DNA of 64,000 nucleotides from Chitinophagales bacterium (GCA_017303415.1 JAFLBJ010000001.1:1736001-1800000); one strand, 5' to 3'. Positions 17,058-26,603 are shown, numbered from the stretch's first letter. Program-made: numbers and translations. The notes: generated by a model from the letters alone, not told the origin.

Positions 17058-17750
17058 ATGGCAAAGAAAAAGATCATTATCACGATCGATGGGTGGTCCT
17101 CCTGTGGCAAAAGCACCCTGGCCAAACAACTGGCCCGTGAATTAGGCTATGTATATGTGGATAGTGGGGCAATGTACCGCGCGATCACACTTTATTTTCT
17201 CCGTAACCATGTGGACTGGACCGATAATGCAGAAGTAAGGAAGGCACTGGAAGAGATCAGCCTGGCCTTTCACTTCAATGAAAACAGCCAGACCAGTGAG
17301 ATCTTTCTCAACGAAGAGAATGTGGAGTATGTGATCCGTGACCTGGTGGTAGCCGAAAAGGTAAGTGAGGTAGCGGCCATTCGCGAGGTAAGGGAATTTG
17401 CTGTGGCCCAGCAACAGCAGATGGGTAAGAAAAAAGGCATTGTGATGGATGGACGGGATATTGGTACCGTAGTATTTCCCCTGGCAGAACTCAAGATATT
17501 CATGACCGCCGATAACTCGGTGCGGGTGGAAAGAAGGTTCAAAGAATTATTTGAGAAGAACCCGAACGTCACGATCGAAGAAGTAAAGAATAACCTGGAG
17601 ATGCGGGATTATATTGATTCCAACCGCGAGGTGAGTCCGCTTCGAAAGGCGGAGGACGCGCTGGTCTTGGACAATACGAATATCACACCCGAGGAACAAC
17701 TCGCGAAAGCCCTCGAATGGACCCATGCGATCATTGATCACCTAAAATAA
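17058..17750 (+). CDS. cmk: Cytidylate kinase
   Basis: 230 residues. The P-loop IDGWSSCGKST, the VDSGAMYRAIT segment, the KKGIVMDGRDIG motif and the RxxxD segment of the lid (MRDYIDSNREVSPL) identify CMP/dCMP kinase, which makes CDP for nucleotide and lipid synthesis. The ATG at 17058 is chosen because the longer frame starts inside the clpC terminator hairpin. Its stop overlaps the start of the channel gene (TAATG), so the two are coupled. Confidence 0.94.
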   Translation: MAKKKIIITIDGWSSCGKSTLAKQLARELGYVYVDSGAMYRAITLYFLRNHVDWTDNAEVRKALEEISLAFHFNENSQTSEIFLNEENVEYVIRDLVVAEKVSEVAAIREVREFAVAQQQQMGKKKGIVMDGRDIGTVVFPLAELKIFMTADNSVRVERRFKELFEKNPNVTIEEVKNNLEMRDYIDSNREVSPLRKAEDALVLDNTNITPEEQLAKALEWTHAIIDHLK

Positions 17751-18766
17751 TGCCCGTGCGCCGCTGGACGCTACGATTATTACAACCGATCTTTCTCCTC
17801 CTCTTTATCACCATTGTAGGAGTGATCGGGTATATGCTGATCGAAGATTATACCCTTCTCGAGGCCATGTACATGACCGTCCTCTCGGTCACCACCGTCG
17901 GGTTCAGTGAGGTGAAACCGCTGACCAATTCAGGCCGGATTTTCACCATGTTCATGCTGGTGACCAGTTGGGGAACTTTTGCCTTTGCCATCACCCGTAT
18001 CACGCAATTTGTGATCAGCGGGGAGATCAACAAATACTTTAAATTCCGAAAAATGAATGCCGCCATTGATCAACTCCAGAAACATGTCATTGTGTGTGGA
18101 TATGGCCGGAATGGGAGACAGGCTGTTCAGACCCTGCGTGTGCACGGTGAGCCATTTGTCGTGATCGAGAACAATGAGTCCAATCTCGAGTCTGCCTCAC
18201 TTACCGATCCGGATTTGATCTACCTGATCGGGGATGCCACCATAGATGATATTTTGATCAAAGCCGGGATATCCCGGGCCAAGGCCCTGATCACGGCACT
18301 ACCGGATGATGCCGACAATGTATTCATCGTGCTTTCCGCCCGCTCGATCAATCCGGGGATTCAAATCATCAGCCGTGCTTCGGGAAATAATTCCATGCCC
18401 AAACTCATCAAGGCAGGAGCCAATAATGTGATCATGCCCGATAAGATCGGGGGTACACATATGGCCACCCTGGTATCCAAACCGGATGTGGTGGAATTCA
18501 TTGACTATCTCTCCGGTGAAGAAGGCGAATCGATCAATATGGAGTCTGTGCCATATGAAAAATTACCAGCCGGAATAAAAGACCGCCCACTGTCCGATGT
18601 GATGCGCTGGGAAAGTACCGGAGTAAACTGCATAGGCATAAAAAGTGCCGAAGGCAAATTCGTGATCAACCCACCCGGTGAAACCATCATCACCAAAGGG
18701 ATGAAAGTGATCGTACTGGGCACAAGATGGCAGATCGACAAAATGAAGAGCAATCTGAGTAATTAG
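17750..18766 (+). CDS. RCK-domain potassium channel
   Basis: 338 residues. Two N-terminal transmembrane helices flank a pore loop with SVTTVGFSEV, a TVGF-type selectivity filter instead of the usual TVGYGD. From about residue 105 an RCK/TrkA-N Rossmann domain begins with VIVCGYGRNGRQ and runs to a TrkA-C domain (about 250-338). This is the MthK/Kch-like ion channel layout, gated by ligand binding in the cytosol. The TTVGF filter with S-E following is a variant I would check against Bacteroidota homologues. Translationally coupled to cmk. Confidence 0.88.
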   Translation: MPVRRWTLRLLQPIFLLLFITIVGVIGYMLIEDYTLLEAMYMTVLSVTTVGFSEVKPLTNSGRIFTMFMLVTSWGTFAFAITRITQFVISGEINKYFKFRKMNAAIDQLQKHVIVCGYGRNGRQAVQTLRVHGEPFVVIENNESNLESASLTDPDLIYLIGDATIDDILIKAGISRAKALITALPDDADNVFIVLSARSINPGIQIISRASGNNSMPKLIKAGANNVIMPDKIGGTHMATLVSKPDVVEFIDYLSGEEGESINMESVPYEKLPAGIKDRPLSDVMRWESTGVNCIGIKSAEGKFVINPPGETIITKGMKVIVLGTRWQIDKMKSNLSN

Positions 18767-18783
18767 CTGATAGCTTTTAATGT

Positions 18784-19515
18784 TTAGTGTTTGGTCTTCA
18801 CTTCAAGCAGTTCCAATTCAAATATCAACAGCGAGCCGCCGGGAATGGCGTAATAATCACTTGTTCCGTAGCCCAATTGGTAAGGCACATACACTTTCCA
18901 TTTGGAGCCGGCAGGCATAAGTTGAAGTACTTCGGTCCAGCCACGCACTACACCCGATACACTAAAGGTCACTGGTTCATTACGTGCATAGGACTCGTCA
19001 AATATTTCCCCATTGAGAAAGGTTCCTTTGTAATGACAAACCACACTGTCTGTGGCCTTGGGGATGGGGCCGGTTCCTGCGCGGAGGATTTCATATTGAA
19101 GTCCGCTTGCCGTTGTGGTAACACCGGGTTTCCCCTTATTCTCCGCCATGAATTTATCACAGGCTTCAATATTGCCTTTTGACTTGGCCATCTGCGCCTC
19201 ATTGATACAGGCCATGATCGCCATATTGGCCTCTGCATCCGTTAGCTTCATACCCGTTTGTGCCTGGGCATCTTCAATGGCTTTGGCCACCATTTCCGGA
19301 TTGATATCCGTGACGCCTTGTTGACGGTAGAAATTGATCAGGAATATACCCATGGCATAACTCGCAGAATCACGGAGGTCGGCAAACACGGGCATGTCCA
19401 CCTTAATGGTATCTGCAATGATCACAGGCGGCGTGAATACAGTGGGTGCAGCCGTTTTTTTGGTAGAGGAACAGGCTTGAAGAAAAAGGACAAGGGCGGG
19501 AAAAACGTATTTCAT
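18784..19515 (-). CDS. FKBP-type peptidyl-prolyl isomerase lipoprotein
   Basis: 243 residues. A lipobox (LFLQAC, Cys about 15) marks a lipoprotein. A helical FkpA-like N-terminal dimerisation region spans about 45-130, and the FKBP domain follows (VVCHYKGTFLNGEIFDESY, PVTFSVSGVVRGWTE, GYGTSDYYAIPGGSLLIFE). It probably assists folding of exported proteins in the envelope. It converges on the channel gene with a short TAGC-type heptad remnant between them. Confidence 0.9.
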   Translation of the reverse strand: MKYVFPALVLFLQACSSTKKTAAPTVFTPPVIIADTIKVDMPVFADLRDSASYAMGIFLINFYRQQGVTDINPEMVAKAIEDAQAQTGMKLTDAEANMAIMACINEAQMAKSKGNIEACDKFMAENKGKPGVTTTASGLQYEILRAGTGPIPKATDSVVCHYKGTFLNGEIFDESYARNEPVTFSVSGVVRGWTEVLQLMPAGSKWKVYVPYQLGYGTSDYYAIPGGSLLIFELELLEVKTKH

Positions 19516-19549
19516 GGTACTGTGTTAAGGGGCAAAAATAGTGTTTTTT

Positions 19550-19595
19550 GTTTCTCGCAGCGGACGCTAATATCTTTGCGTTCGCTGCGAGAAAC
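19550..19595. repeat. GTTTCTCGCAGCG palindrome, copy 1
   Basis: Perfect 13-bp inverted repeat GTTTCTCGCAGCG (19550-19562) and CGCTGCGAGAAAC (19583-19595) with a shared core TATCTTTGCGTTCG. It sits at the 3' end of the exonuclease gene. A longer relative is at 53268-53375. No T-tract follows on the minus strand, so it is not a classical terminator. Confidence 0.75.
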
Positions 19596-19596
19596 C

Positions 19597-20961
19597 TCAC
19601 AAAGCAACCACCCGGGAAGGATACTTTGATTTATATCCCAATAATAAGTTTCTGATATAGCTGTTCTCTTTATAAGGCTGTATAAAATCCCGCACCTGAT
19701 CAAGATGCGTTGGCGATACATCCACGGGTATATAACCCATACCGTAAAAACTACCTTTCTCCACCAGTATACAGGAACGCTCTTCGGGGTTTACCCCCTG
19801 ATCCAGGATGAGAAAGGATTCTTCCCGGCTTAGCGAGGCAAGGGCTTCCTGCACGCGCGTATTATAGGTTTCCGGCGCTTCCTTTTTCTCACATGCCCCT
19901 TTGCATTGCCCTGTTTCCAGGCCCGTACAGGCTATCGTATCTTTTTGTAAAAAACAGTATTTGGGGCAAAGCCCATACTCGCGTATCAGTCCACGAAGAA
20001 TCGTATGGCCTTCCACCAGATAATGAAACGTATGGGCCGCTATCAGTCTTTTTTTGTTCTTTTCTATCGCGAGACGGATATAGCCGTTCTGGTCCTCGTA
20101 GGTGTAAATACCATAAACATCCTCCCATCTTTTTTGTGAATGGTTAAAGACGGGCCACAGTTTTCGAATTTCGGTAGATTCAAGTACAGCCGCCATCAAT
20201 TCTGTGCCACATTCCCGATAACTGATCGCATGGACATGCTTCATGAAATTCTGCTTCTGCCGACCGGCAGAATTATTGCTAAAATGACTGTTGACCCGGT
20301 AACGGATATTCTTGGCCTTGCCTACATATACGATCTTCCCTTTTTCATTATGGAAATAATAAACACCCGGTGTATAAGGCAATTTATCAAAATGTTCCTT
20401 GGGCACATTGGGGGGCAATACGGCCTCCTTTGAATCCCGTTTCAGGCTTTTGGTGATAAATTGTTGCTGATCTTTTTCCAATAACATTTGAAAAAGCCTG
20501 ACCGTAGCGGCTGCATCGCCACCGGCGCGGTGACGGTCATTGATATGGATTCCCAATGAATCGCAGAGTTTACCCAGGCTGTAGGAGGGGAGACCGGGTA
20601 TCAGTTTCCGGCTCAACCTGACGGTACACAGTTTATGAGTATTTAATTCATACCCGGCGGCCTTTAAATGTGCTTTGACAAATGAATAGTCAAAATTGAC
20701 GTTATGTGCTACAAAGGTCTTGTCATGTAGTACACGGTGGATCTGTTCGGCCACTTCTTCAAATTCCGGGGCATCCGATACCATTTCATCCGTGATACCG
20801 GTCATCGATTGGATATATCTGGGAATCGATTGCCGCGGATTGATCAGGGTTTCAAATTTTTCCACTACTTTGTTTCCATCAAAGACATGCACCGAGATTT
20901 CGGTGATCCCGTTGGCGGCGGCATAGGAGCCGGTAGTTTCGATGTCGACGATGGCGTACAT
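19597..20961 (-). CDS. DnaQ-type 3'-5' exonuclease fused to GIY-YIG nuclease
   Basis: 454 residues. Residues 1-170 are a DEDDh exonuclease of the DNA polymerase III epsilon type (IVDIETTGSYAAANGITEI, FVAHNVNFDYSFV, HRAGGDAAAT). From about residue 190 a GIY-YIG domain like UvrC/Cho follows (GVYYFHNEKGKIVYVGKA, with the catalytic Arg and Glu in NIRYRVNSHF and ESTEIRKLW). A cysteine-containing C-terminal region (CPKYCFL, CKGACEKKE) follows. Such fusions act in DNA repair in several phyla. The start ATG at 20961 gives the conserved MYAIVDIETTG. Confidence 0.9.
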   Translation of the reverse strand: MYAIVDIETTGSYAAANGITEISVHVFDGNKVVEKFETLINPRQSIPRYIQSMTGITDEMVSDAPEFEEVAEQIHRVLHDKTFVAHNVNFDYSFVKAHLKAAGYELNTHKLCTVRLSRKLIPGLPSYSLGKLCDSLGIHINDRHRAGGDAAATVRLFQMLLEKDQQQFITKSLKRDSKEAVLPPNVPKEHFDKLPYTPGVYYFHNEKGKIVYVGKAKNIRYRVNSHFSNNSAGRQKQNFMKHVHAISYRECGTELMAAVLESTEIRKLWPVFNHSQKRWEDVYGIYTYEDQNGYIRLAIEKNKKRLIAAHTFHYLVEGHTILRGLIREYGLCPKYCFLQKDTIACTGLETGQCKGACEKKEAPETYNTRVQEALASLSREESFLILDQGVNPEERSCILVEKGSFYGMGYIPVDVSPTHLDQVRDFIQPYKENSYIRNLLLGYKSKYPSRVVAL

Positions 20962-21084
20962 GTATATGGTTATTTGTCAGGAGTCGAAAGTCCGGAGTTC
21001 ACGTTTCTTGTTACTTCGACATCCGACCCCGGACCCCGGACTCTTTTCTTACCAAATTTCGCAAACTTGACCCAAAAACACGAA

Positions 21085-22008
21085 ATGTTCCGCAACCGCC
21101 TTCTCAAGTTGTACAAACACAAGGGGAAGGAAGCCAAAAGGATGGGGATTACGGCCTATCGGTTGTATGATCATGATATTCCCGAATTTCCCTTCTGTAT
21201 TGAATTCTATGGCCCTGACCTTTATGTTGCCGAATACCAGCGCAGGCATGGCATGACCGAGGAGGCACACGAGGAATGGCTGCAGGAGTGCATCCAGGTC
21301 ATATCCGAAACGCTGCAAATTGAACCGGAAAGAATATTTCTTAAACTCAGGCGCCGAAAACCCGGTCGTCTCGGACAATACCAGCGGCTCGACCAGTCAG
21401 GCAATGAGAAAGTGGTACAGGAAAATGGGCTCTCCTTTATCGTCAACCTCCACGATTACCTGGATACCGGTCTCTTCCTCGACCACCGGACCACCCGGCT
21501 ACGGGTGAGGGAGGAGGCAAAGGGAAAGAAGGTACTCAACCTTTTTGCTTATACCGGTTCCTTCTCTGTATATGCAGCAGCGGGTGGCGCTGCCGAGGTC
21601 ACCACCGTGGACCTCTCCAATACCTATATCGACTGGGCTAAAAGAAACATGGAATTGAATCATTTTACCGGTGATCCCTATCAATTTGTACAAGCCGATG
21701 TGTTGCAATGGTTGAAAAATGCAGAGCCGGAGTCGGTTGACCTCATCATTCTCGATCCTCCCACTTTTAGCAATAGCCAGCGGATGAAGGATATCCTCGA
21801 TATTCAACGCGATCATCCGGCCTTGATCAATGATTGCCTTAGGCTGCTTCGCCCGGGGGGAGTTATCTATTTCAGCACCAATGCCCGGAATTTTTTATTA
21901 GAAAAAGAAAAGATCACCACGGGTGATATACGAGATATCACCAAAGCCACCACTCCATTTGATTTTGAAAAGAAGTTATTCCGATGGTGTTTTCTTATTA
22001 CCAAATAG
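21085..22008 (+). CDS. Class I SAM-dependent methyltransferase, RlmI/RlmKL-like
   Basis: 307 residues from the ATG at 21085. The frame is open further upstream but there it is antisense to the exonuclease gene. An RlmI-like N-terminal region is followed by VLNLFAYTGSFSVYAA (motif I), VTTVDLSNTYIDWAK, and the catalytic LIILDPPTFSNS. The family methylates C5 of cytosine or N2 of guanine in 23S rRNA. Which nucleotide is modified cannot be told. Confidence 0.88.
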   Translation: MFRNRLLKLYKHKGKEAKRMGITAYRLYDHDIPEFPFCIEFYGPDLYVAEYQRRHGMTEEAHEEWLQECIQVISETLQIEPERIFLKLRRRKPGRLGQYQRLDQSGNEKVVQENGLSFIVNLHDYLDTGLFLDHRTTRLRVREEAKGKKVLNLFAYTGSFSVYAAAGGAAEVTTVDLSNTYIDWAKRNMELNHFTGDPYQFVQADVLQWLKNAEPESVDLIILDPPTFSNSQRMKDILDIQRDHPALINDCLRLLRPGGVIYFSTNARNFLLEKEKITTGDIRDITKATTPFDFEKKLFRWCFLITK

Positions 22009-22014
22009 TTTTCC

Positions 22015-22059
22015 GTGTATTCTGAGTATTCTGTGAGCATATTTTCCCACGGAATACAC
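22015..22059. repeat. GTGTATTC inverted repeat at convergent gene ends
   Basis: GTGTATTC (22015-22022) and GAATACAC (22052-22059) are perfect inverses, with CTGTG/CCCAC-like matches inside, in the 56-bp gap between the convergent methyltransferase and lipase genes. It may act as a bidirectional terminator. Confidence 0.5.
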
Positions 22060-22064
22060 TGAAT

Positions 22065-23165
22065 TTAGGGGTAATGCTTTTTTAAGAGGTAAGAATACGA
22101 TGCGTATAGATGATGGCTGAATTTGAATTGGGAAAATTCAGGGAATCGGGTATAGTACTCTGCATCGGCCAAAAGCACCACGGGTGTCCCGGCCCGCATA
22201 AAATTGTTTCCGCCCGCATATTGTGGTTGCTGAAGTTGGGGAAGAAATTGTTTTACCTGTTTATACACCATCGGCCCCAGGTATTTTCCCATTCGTTTCT
22301 GCGCCCGTCGGGTTGACCGGTCGATCTTATTGTAAATGATCTTTCCCGCCAGTCTCACCAGTAATTTTTGTTTTTTTAAAATGGGCTTTGCTTCGGTAAA
22401 GGGGTTGGTTACATTAAAATCCTTAAGGGTTTGAATAGAAAAAGGCGTTTCAGGTACCCAATCAGCCGAGTTGACAACAGTAAGTGCCCAGGAACCCCGG
22501 GTGATAAAATCAAAATCATAGGCATAAAAAAGGTTACCTGTTTTGGGAGCGGCGGAACTATAGGTCTTAAAAAAAACATCACCGGGAATACGCCCTGCTT
22601 TCTGTTCGTAATGAAGATAGGAACGAAGCAGTTGAGACAAGGCGCCGCCCTGACTATGCCCAACAATCAGGATCTCCTTTACCTGTTGCGTGTCATACAT
22701 TTCCCTGATCTTACGCACAATGGCTGGCCCGATATGACCGATACCGATCGTCCACCCCACATGGACCATCGCTTTAGGATCTTCTGAAAAAGTGTAATCA
22801 AATTGTGTGCTGTCGTTTAATTGCAGCTTTCCTTTGGCGGGTACCATGGCCCCATAAAAGTTCTCCAACCAACTCGCCAATTGTTGTATGGTGCCACGCA
22901 ACTCGATTACCCCTACATTATCATTTCGTACAAAGAATTGCCAACGATTGAGCAGACCTGTTTCGGGAGAGCGGTATTGTAACTGATAAGGGTCTTTGAC
23001 CATCTTGCGCTGATTGGAATCCGGTATGCTGCTTCCGTAAAAGGTCAGGGAAAGCAATTGTCCGTATTCAACGGGGTCAAATCCCGGTTTAAGTATTACC
23101 TGCGCGTGCAGGGTTTGGGAAAGCATCAGCCATCCCAGGCATAAGCAAAGGAGATATCGGTTCAT
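22065..23165 (-). CDS. Secreted class 3 lipase
   Basis: 366 residues. A signal peptide (MNRYLLCLCLGWLMLSQTLHAQ) is followed by a lipase_3 core with the nucleophile elbow GHSQGGAL near residue 168, preceded by MVHVGWTIGIGHIGP. The family hydrolyses acylglycerols; the substrate and location (periplasm or outside) are not defined by the sequence. It lies 18 bp after the aminotransferase stop on the same strand and may be co-transcribed with it. Confidence 0.85.
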   Translation of the reverse strand: MNRYLLCLCLGWLMLSQTLHAQVILKPGFDPVEYGQLLSLTFYGSSIPDSNQRKMVKDPYQLQYRSPETGLLNRWQFFVRNDNVGVIELRGTIQQLASWLENFYGAMVPAKGKLQLNDSTQFDYTFSEDPKAMVHVGWTIGIGHIGPAIVRKIREMYDTQQVKEILIVGHSQGGALSQLLRSYLHYEQKAGRIPGDVFFKTYSSAAPKTGNLFYAYDFDFITRGSWALTVVNSADWVPETPFSIQTLKDFNVTNPFTEAKPILKKQKLLVRLAGKIIYNKIDRSTRRAQKRMGKYLGPMVYKQVKQFLPQLQQPQYAGGNNFMRAGTPVVLLADAEYYTRFPEFSQFKFSHHLYASYSYLLKKHYP

Positions 23166-23183
23166 AGAAAAGGTATGCGTAGG

Positions 23184-24374
23184 TTATCGTTTCGCGTATT
23201 GAACGAGCGCCTGTTCCAGGCAATCCATCGCTTTATCAAGCGATTCCAGATTGAGTACATAGGCCAGTCGCACTTCATTCTTTCCCAATCCCGGGGTACC
23301 ATAAAATCCCGAAGCAGGGGCCAGCATCACGGTTTGTCCTTCATGGGAGAAAGATTCCAGCAGCCATTGGCAGAAATCATCCGCATCATCCACCGGTAAT
23401 TTGGCAATCGCATAAAAGGCTCCACCCGGGGTTGGACAAAATACACCGGGAATGGCATTCAACCGGCGGATCATCAGGTCGCGACGGGCCTGGTATTCGG
23501 CTTTGGGTGCCTTGAAATAATCGTCAGGGAGGTCAACGGCCGCTTCACCCATGATCTGTGCCAATCCCGGAGGGGATAAGCGGGCCTGGGCAAATTTCAT
23601 AGCCGCCTGATACACCTCTTTATTCTTTGTTACCAGGGCGCCTAACCTGGCTCCACAGGCACTGTATCGCTTACTGATCGTATCCATCAACACCACATGT
23701 TCGTCCAATCCGCTCAGGTGCATGGCAGAGATATATTCTCCGTCATAACAAAATTCCCGATAGGCCTCGTCACTGAACAGGAATAACCCATGATCGATAC
23801 AAATTGTTTTCAGCGCCTCCATTTCTTCGCGGCTGTAGAGGTAGCCGGTGGGGTTATTGGGGCTGCATATGATGATGGCTTTTGTCTTGGGGGTAATAAC
23901 CTGCTTGAAATCAGAAATCGGCGGAAGGGCAAATCCGGTTTCGATATGCGAAGTGATCGGTACCACTTTTACTCCGGCCGCACAGGCAAACCCATTGTAG
24001 TTGGCATAAAAGGGTTCGGGTATGATGACCTCATCGCCCGGGTTGAGACAGGCAAAGAAACCAAACATGATGGCTTCGCTACCACCGGTGGTTATGATGA
24101 TGTCCTCATGTGTTACATCGATCCCCACTTTTTTATAGTATTGAACCAACTTGCGGCGATAGCTTTCATTTCCCGCACTATGACTGTATTCCAATGTTTT
24201 GATATCCGCATGGCGGACAGCATCGAGAATGGCTGGCGGAGTTTCAATATCCGGCTGGCCGATATTCAAATGATAAACCTTGGTTCCTCTTTTTTTAGCT
24301 GCCTCGGCAAATGGCACCAATTTCCGAATAGGGGAGGCGGGCATCTCTTTCCCGCGGGTTGATAATTCTAACAT
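23184..24374 (-). CDS. PLP-dependent class I/II aminotransferase
   Basis: 396 residues, fold type I. Seen are GQPDIETPP, the phosphate-binding GGSEAI, SPNNPTGYLY, SDEAYREF, and the PLP Lys in DTISKRYSACGARLG. The C-terminal Arg in EVRLAYVLN would bind the substrate carboxylate. It resembles the aspartate/aromatic aminotransferases of Bacteroidota. The exact amino acid substrate cannot be assigned. Confidence 0.9.
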   Translation of the reverse strand: MLELSTRGKEMPASPIRKLVPFAEAAKKRGTKVYHLNIGQPDIETPPAILDAVRHADIKTLEYSHSAGNESYRRKLVQYYKKVGIDVTHEDIIITTGGSEAIMFGFFACLNPGDEVIIPEPFYANYNGFACAAGVKVVPITSHIETGFALPPISDFKQVITPKTKAIIICSPNNPTGYLYSREEMEALKTICIDHGLFLFSDEAYREFCYDGEYISAMHLSGLDEHVVLMDTISKRYSACGARLGALVTKNKEVYQAAMKFAQARLSPPGLAQIMGEAAVDLPDDYFKAPKAEYQARRDLMIRRLNAIPGVFCPTPGGAFYAIAKLPVDDADDFCQWLLESFSHEGQTVMLAPASGFYGTPGLGKNEVRLAYVLNLESLDKAMDCLEQALVQYAKR

Positions 24375-24414
24375 GTTTCAAAGATAGGGATTTGGTATTT
24401 TTGCGGGCTAAATG

Positions 24415-24484
24415 CCAATAGCTAAAAGCTAATAGCTATTAGCTCTTAGCTAAAACTGTCATCTGTCATCTGTAAACTGTCATC
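24415..24484. repeat. TAGCTNN to TGTCATC heptad array, mixed
   Basis: Ten consecutive 7-bp units: CCAATAG, CTAAAAG, CTAATAG, CTATTAG, CTCTTAG, CTAAAAC, TGTCATC, TGTCATC, TGTAAAC, TGTCATC. The array switches from the TAGC class to the TGTCATC class without losing the 7-bp phase. It ends only 8 bp before the pfkB start codon, so it forms the 5' leader. Confidence 0.85.
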
Positions 24485-24492
24485 TTTATACC

Positions 24493-25410
24493 ATGGTCCT
24501 TACTGTAACCCTGAATCCCTGCATCGACAAAAGCTCTACTGTTGAAAAAATGAAACCCGAAAGCAAACTCCGTTGTGCCGAGGTGGTCAACGAACCCGGA
24601 GGCGGGGGTATCAATGTGAGCAAGGCCCTGCAGAAACTCGATACATCGTCGGTGGCTTTATTTCCCGCCGGGGGACACAATGGAAATATGCTCTGCAGTT
24701 TATTGAAAGAATCGGGTATCCTTTTTCATGCGGTGGACACACGGGTGGAGACCCGGGAAAATTGGATCGTGCATGAGAGTTCCACAAACGCCCAGTACCG
24801 GTTCACCTTTCCAGGCCGGGAAGTGCAGGAAGAGACCATCAAAACCCTGGTTGATCAGATACGGGCCTTTGCCCCCAGTTTTGTAGTGGCCAGTGGAAGC
24901 CTGCCTCCAGGCCTACCTGATTATTTTTATGGATTGATTGTAAAAAATGCAGCCGCCGTAGGTGCCAAATGTATAGTGGATACCAGTGGTCCGGCCCTGC
25001 AAGCCATGAAGGGGAAAAAAGCATTCATGATCAAACCCAATATTGGGGAATTATGCAAGATGCTCCAGATCGACTGGCTCGATAAGGAGGAGGTACCCGA
25101 TGCGGCCCAACAAGCCATCATCGATGGGTTTGCCGAGATCATAGTGGTGTCGCTTGGGCCCGACGGTGCCTGGCTGGTCAGTGCCGATAAACGCTACTTC
25201 GTAGAAGCACCAAAAGTGGAAAAAAGAAGTACGGTAGGGGCAGGTGACAGCATGGTGGCGGGTATAACTTATTCATTACAAAAGGGCTGGTCATTACGCG
25301 AGGCCATCCGCTTTGGCGTAGCCTGCGGAAGCGCCGCCACAATGAATGAAGGAACCCAACTCTTTCGGCGGGAAGATGCCGAAAGGCTTTTTGCCCAATT
25401 ACGTGAATGA
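24493..25410 (+). CDS. pfkB: PfkB-family 6-phosphofructokinase/hexose kinase
   Basis: 305 residues. The start LTVTLNPCIDKS, the glycine-rich GGGGINVSKAL, the signature SGSLPPG and the catalytic STVGAGDSMVAG place it with 1-phosphofructokinase and the minor 6-phosphofructokinase (Pfk-2). The substrate is a sugar phosphate. Pfk-2-like is my best guess, because no fructose PTS genes are nearby. The ATG at 24493 lies directly behind a heptad repeat array. Confidence 0.87.
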   Translation: MVLTVTLNPCIDKSSTVEKMKPESKLRCAEVVNEPGGGGINVSKALQKLDTSSVALFPAGGHNGNMLCSLLKESGILFHAVDTRVETRENWIVHESSTNAQYRFTFPGREVQEETIKTLVDQIRAFAPSFVVASGSLPPGLPDYFYGLIVKNAAAVGAKCIVDTSGPALQAMKGKKAFMIKPNIGELCKMLQIDWLDKEEVPDAAQQAIIDGFAEIIVVSLGPDGAWLVSADKRYFVEAPKVEKRSTVGAGDSMVAGITYSLQKGWSLREAIRFGVACGSAATMNEGTQLFRREDAERLFAQLRE

Positions 25411-25463
25411 AATACCGTGCCCCGGGTATAGGGTTGCCGCAGGATTTGCCTTACATTAGTAGT

Positions 25464-26603
25464 ATGAAAAAAATCGGCATCACCCCGCTTTTAACCCTCT
25501 TGTTCCTTGCTACAACTACACTGGCGCAGGATGTAACCACTTTATACAACGATGGCGTTAAGCTTCGGCAGGAGAAGAAGTATAAGGAGGCAGTGGAGAA
25601 ATTCTCCAAAGCCACCCTGGCCAATCCCAGTCATTTTGAGTCCCAATACGAAATGGGCTGGTGCCTGAATGAATTGCAAAGTTATTCCGATGCTATCATC
25701 GCACTGCGAAAAGCCCGGAACATCAATCCGGGTATGGCCAAGGTTCATTTTGAACTGGGTTACGCCTTTCAGCAATCCAGCAATCCGGATTCGGCCAATA
25801 AATGTTATGACCGTTGTCTTTCCATTAACCCCAAATATTCCCTGGCCTTCAAACAAAAAGGGTATATCGCCTATTTTAAAGATGAATTCACGCAGGCACT
25901 CGATTTCTTTAAAGGATATGAAACATTCGCTTCACAGGATATCGGTGATTACCTGTACTGGTACCGTAAAGGATATATCTTCAATGCAATTGATAAATAT
26001 GATAGCGCCAAGGTGGCCCTGAACCGGTCGCTTCGGTTCAAGAAAGATTATATCAATACCTATTGGGAGCTTGGTTTTGCCAGTACAAAACTCAAAGAAG
26101 CCGATGAAGCCATTGGCTATTTTAATCAGGCCATTGCCCTTGATCCCAAGAGCCATATTGCCTATAATGGAATTGGTGAAGTTTACCGTGACCTGAAAAG
26201 AGACAGATCCACCGCTATTCTCTGGTATGAAAAAACCCTGGCGATCAATGCCACCGAGCGTAAGGCAAATTTTGGCAAAGGCTATTGCCTCAATAGTCTG
26301 GGTCAGTATACCGAAGCTGTTCCCTATTTGCAAACCGCCATCCGAAGCGAATCAACCTATACTGCCGCCTATGTTGATCTGGGTTATAGCTACTACATGC
26401 TTAACCGATATGAGGATGGATTGACCCAATTGCGCAAAGCCATTGAACTGAATGCCAATAACCAGAACGCCCGTTATTATTCGGGGTTGATCTATATCGC
26501 CCAGAAAAATAAAACCATGGCCCAGAAAATGGTGGATGAACTGACGCAATTAAAATCCAACAGCGCAAAAACGCTGCAGGACAAAGTGAATGCCATGAAT
26601 TAA
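25464..26603 (+). CDS. Secreted TPR-repeat protein
   Basis: 379 residues from the ATG at 25464, which gives a clean signal peptide (MKKIGITPLLTLLFLATTTLAQ); the frame opens earlier inside the end of pfkB. About nine tetratricopeptide repeats follow, recognisable by repeated A-x-x-xY and GxxxxLN patterns. It probably serves as a protein-interaction scaffold in the periplasm. No enzymatic domain. Partner unknown. Confidence 0.82.
   Translation: MKKIGITPLLTLLFLATTTLAQDVTTLYNDGVKLRQEKKYKEAVEKFSKATLANPSHFESQYEMGWCLNELQSYSDAIIALRKARNINPGMAKVHFELGYAFQQSSNPDSANKCYDRCLSINPKYSLAFKQKGYIAYFKDEFTQALDFFKGYETFASQDIGDYLYWYRKGYIFNAIDKYDSAKVALNRSLRFKKDYINTYWELGFASTKLKEADEAIGYFNQAIALDPKSHIAYNGIGEVYRDLKRDRSTAILWYEKTLAINATERKANFGKGYCLNSLGQYTEAVPYLQTAIRSESTYTAAYVDLGYSYYMLNRYEDGLTQLRKAIELNANNQNARYYSGLIYIAQKNKTMAQKMVDELTQLKSNSAKTLQDKVNAMN

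Noticed and set aside
19550-19595. Rho-independent terminator of the exonuclease gene
   Set aside because: The stem is perfect, but the following minus-strand sequence is A-rich and not T-rich; the copy at 53268 shows that it is a dispersed repeat.
20737-21084. N-terminal extension of the methyltransferase
   Set aside because: It is antisense to the exonuclease gene and has no family similarity; the ATG at 21085 fits the family.
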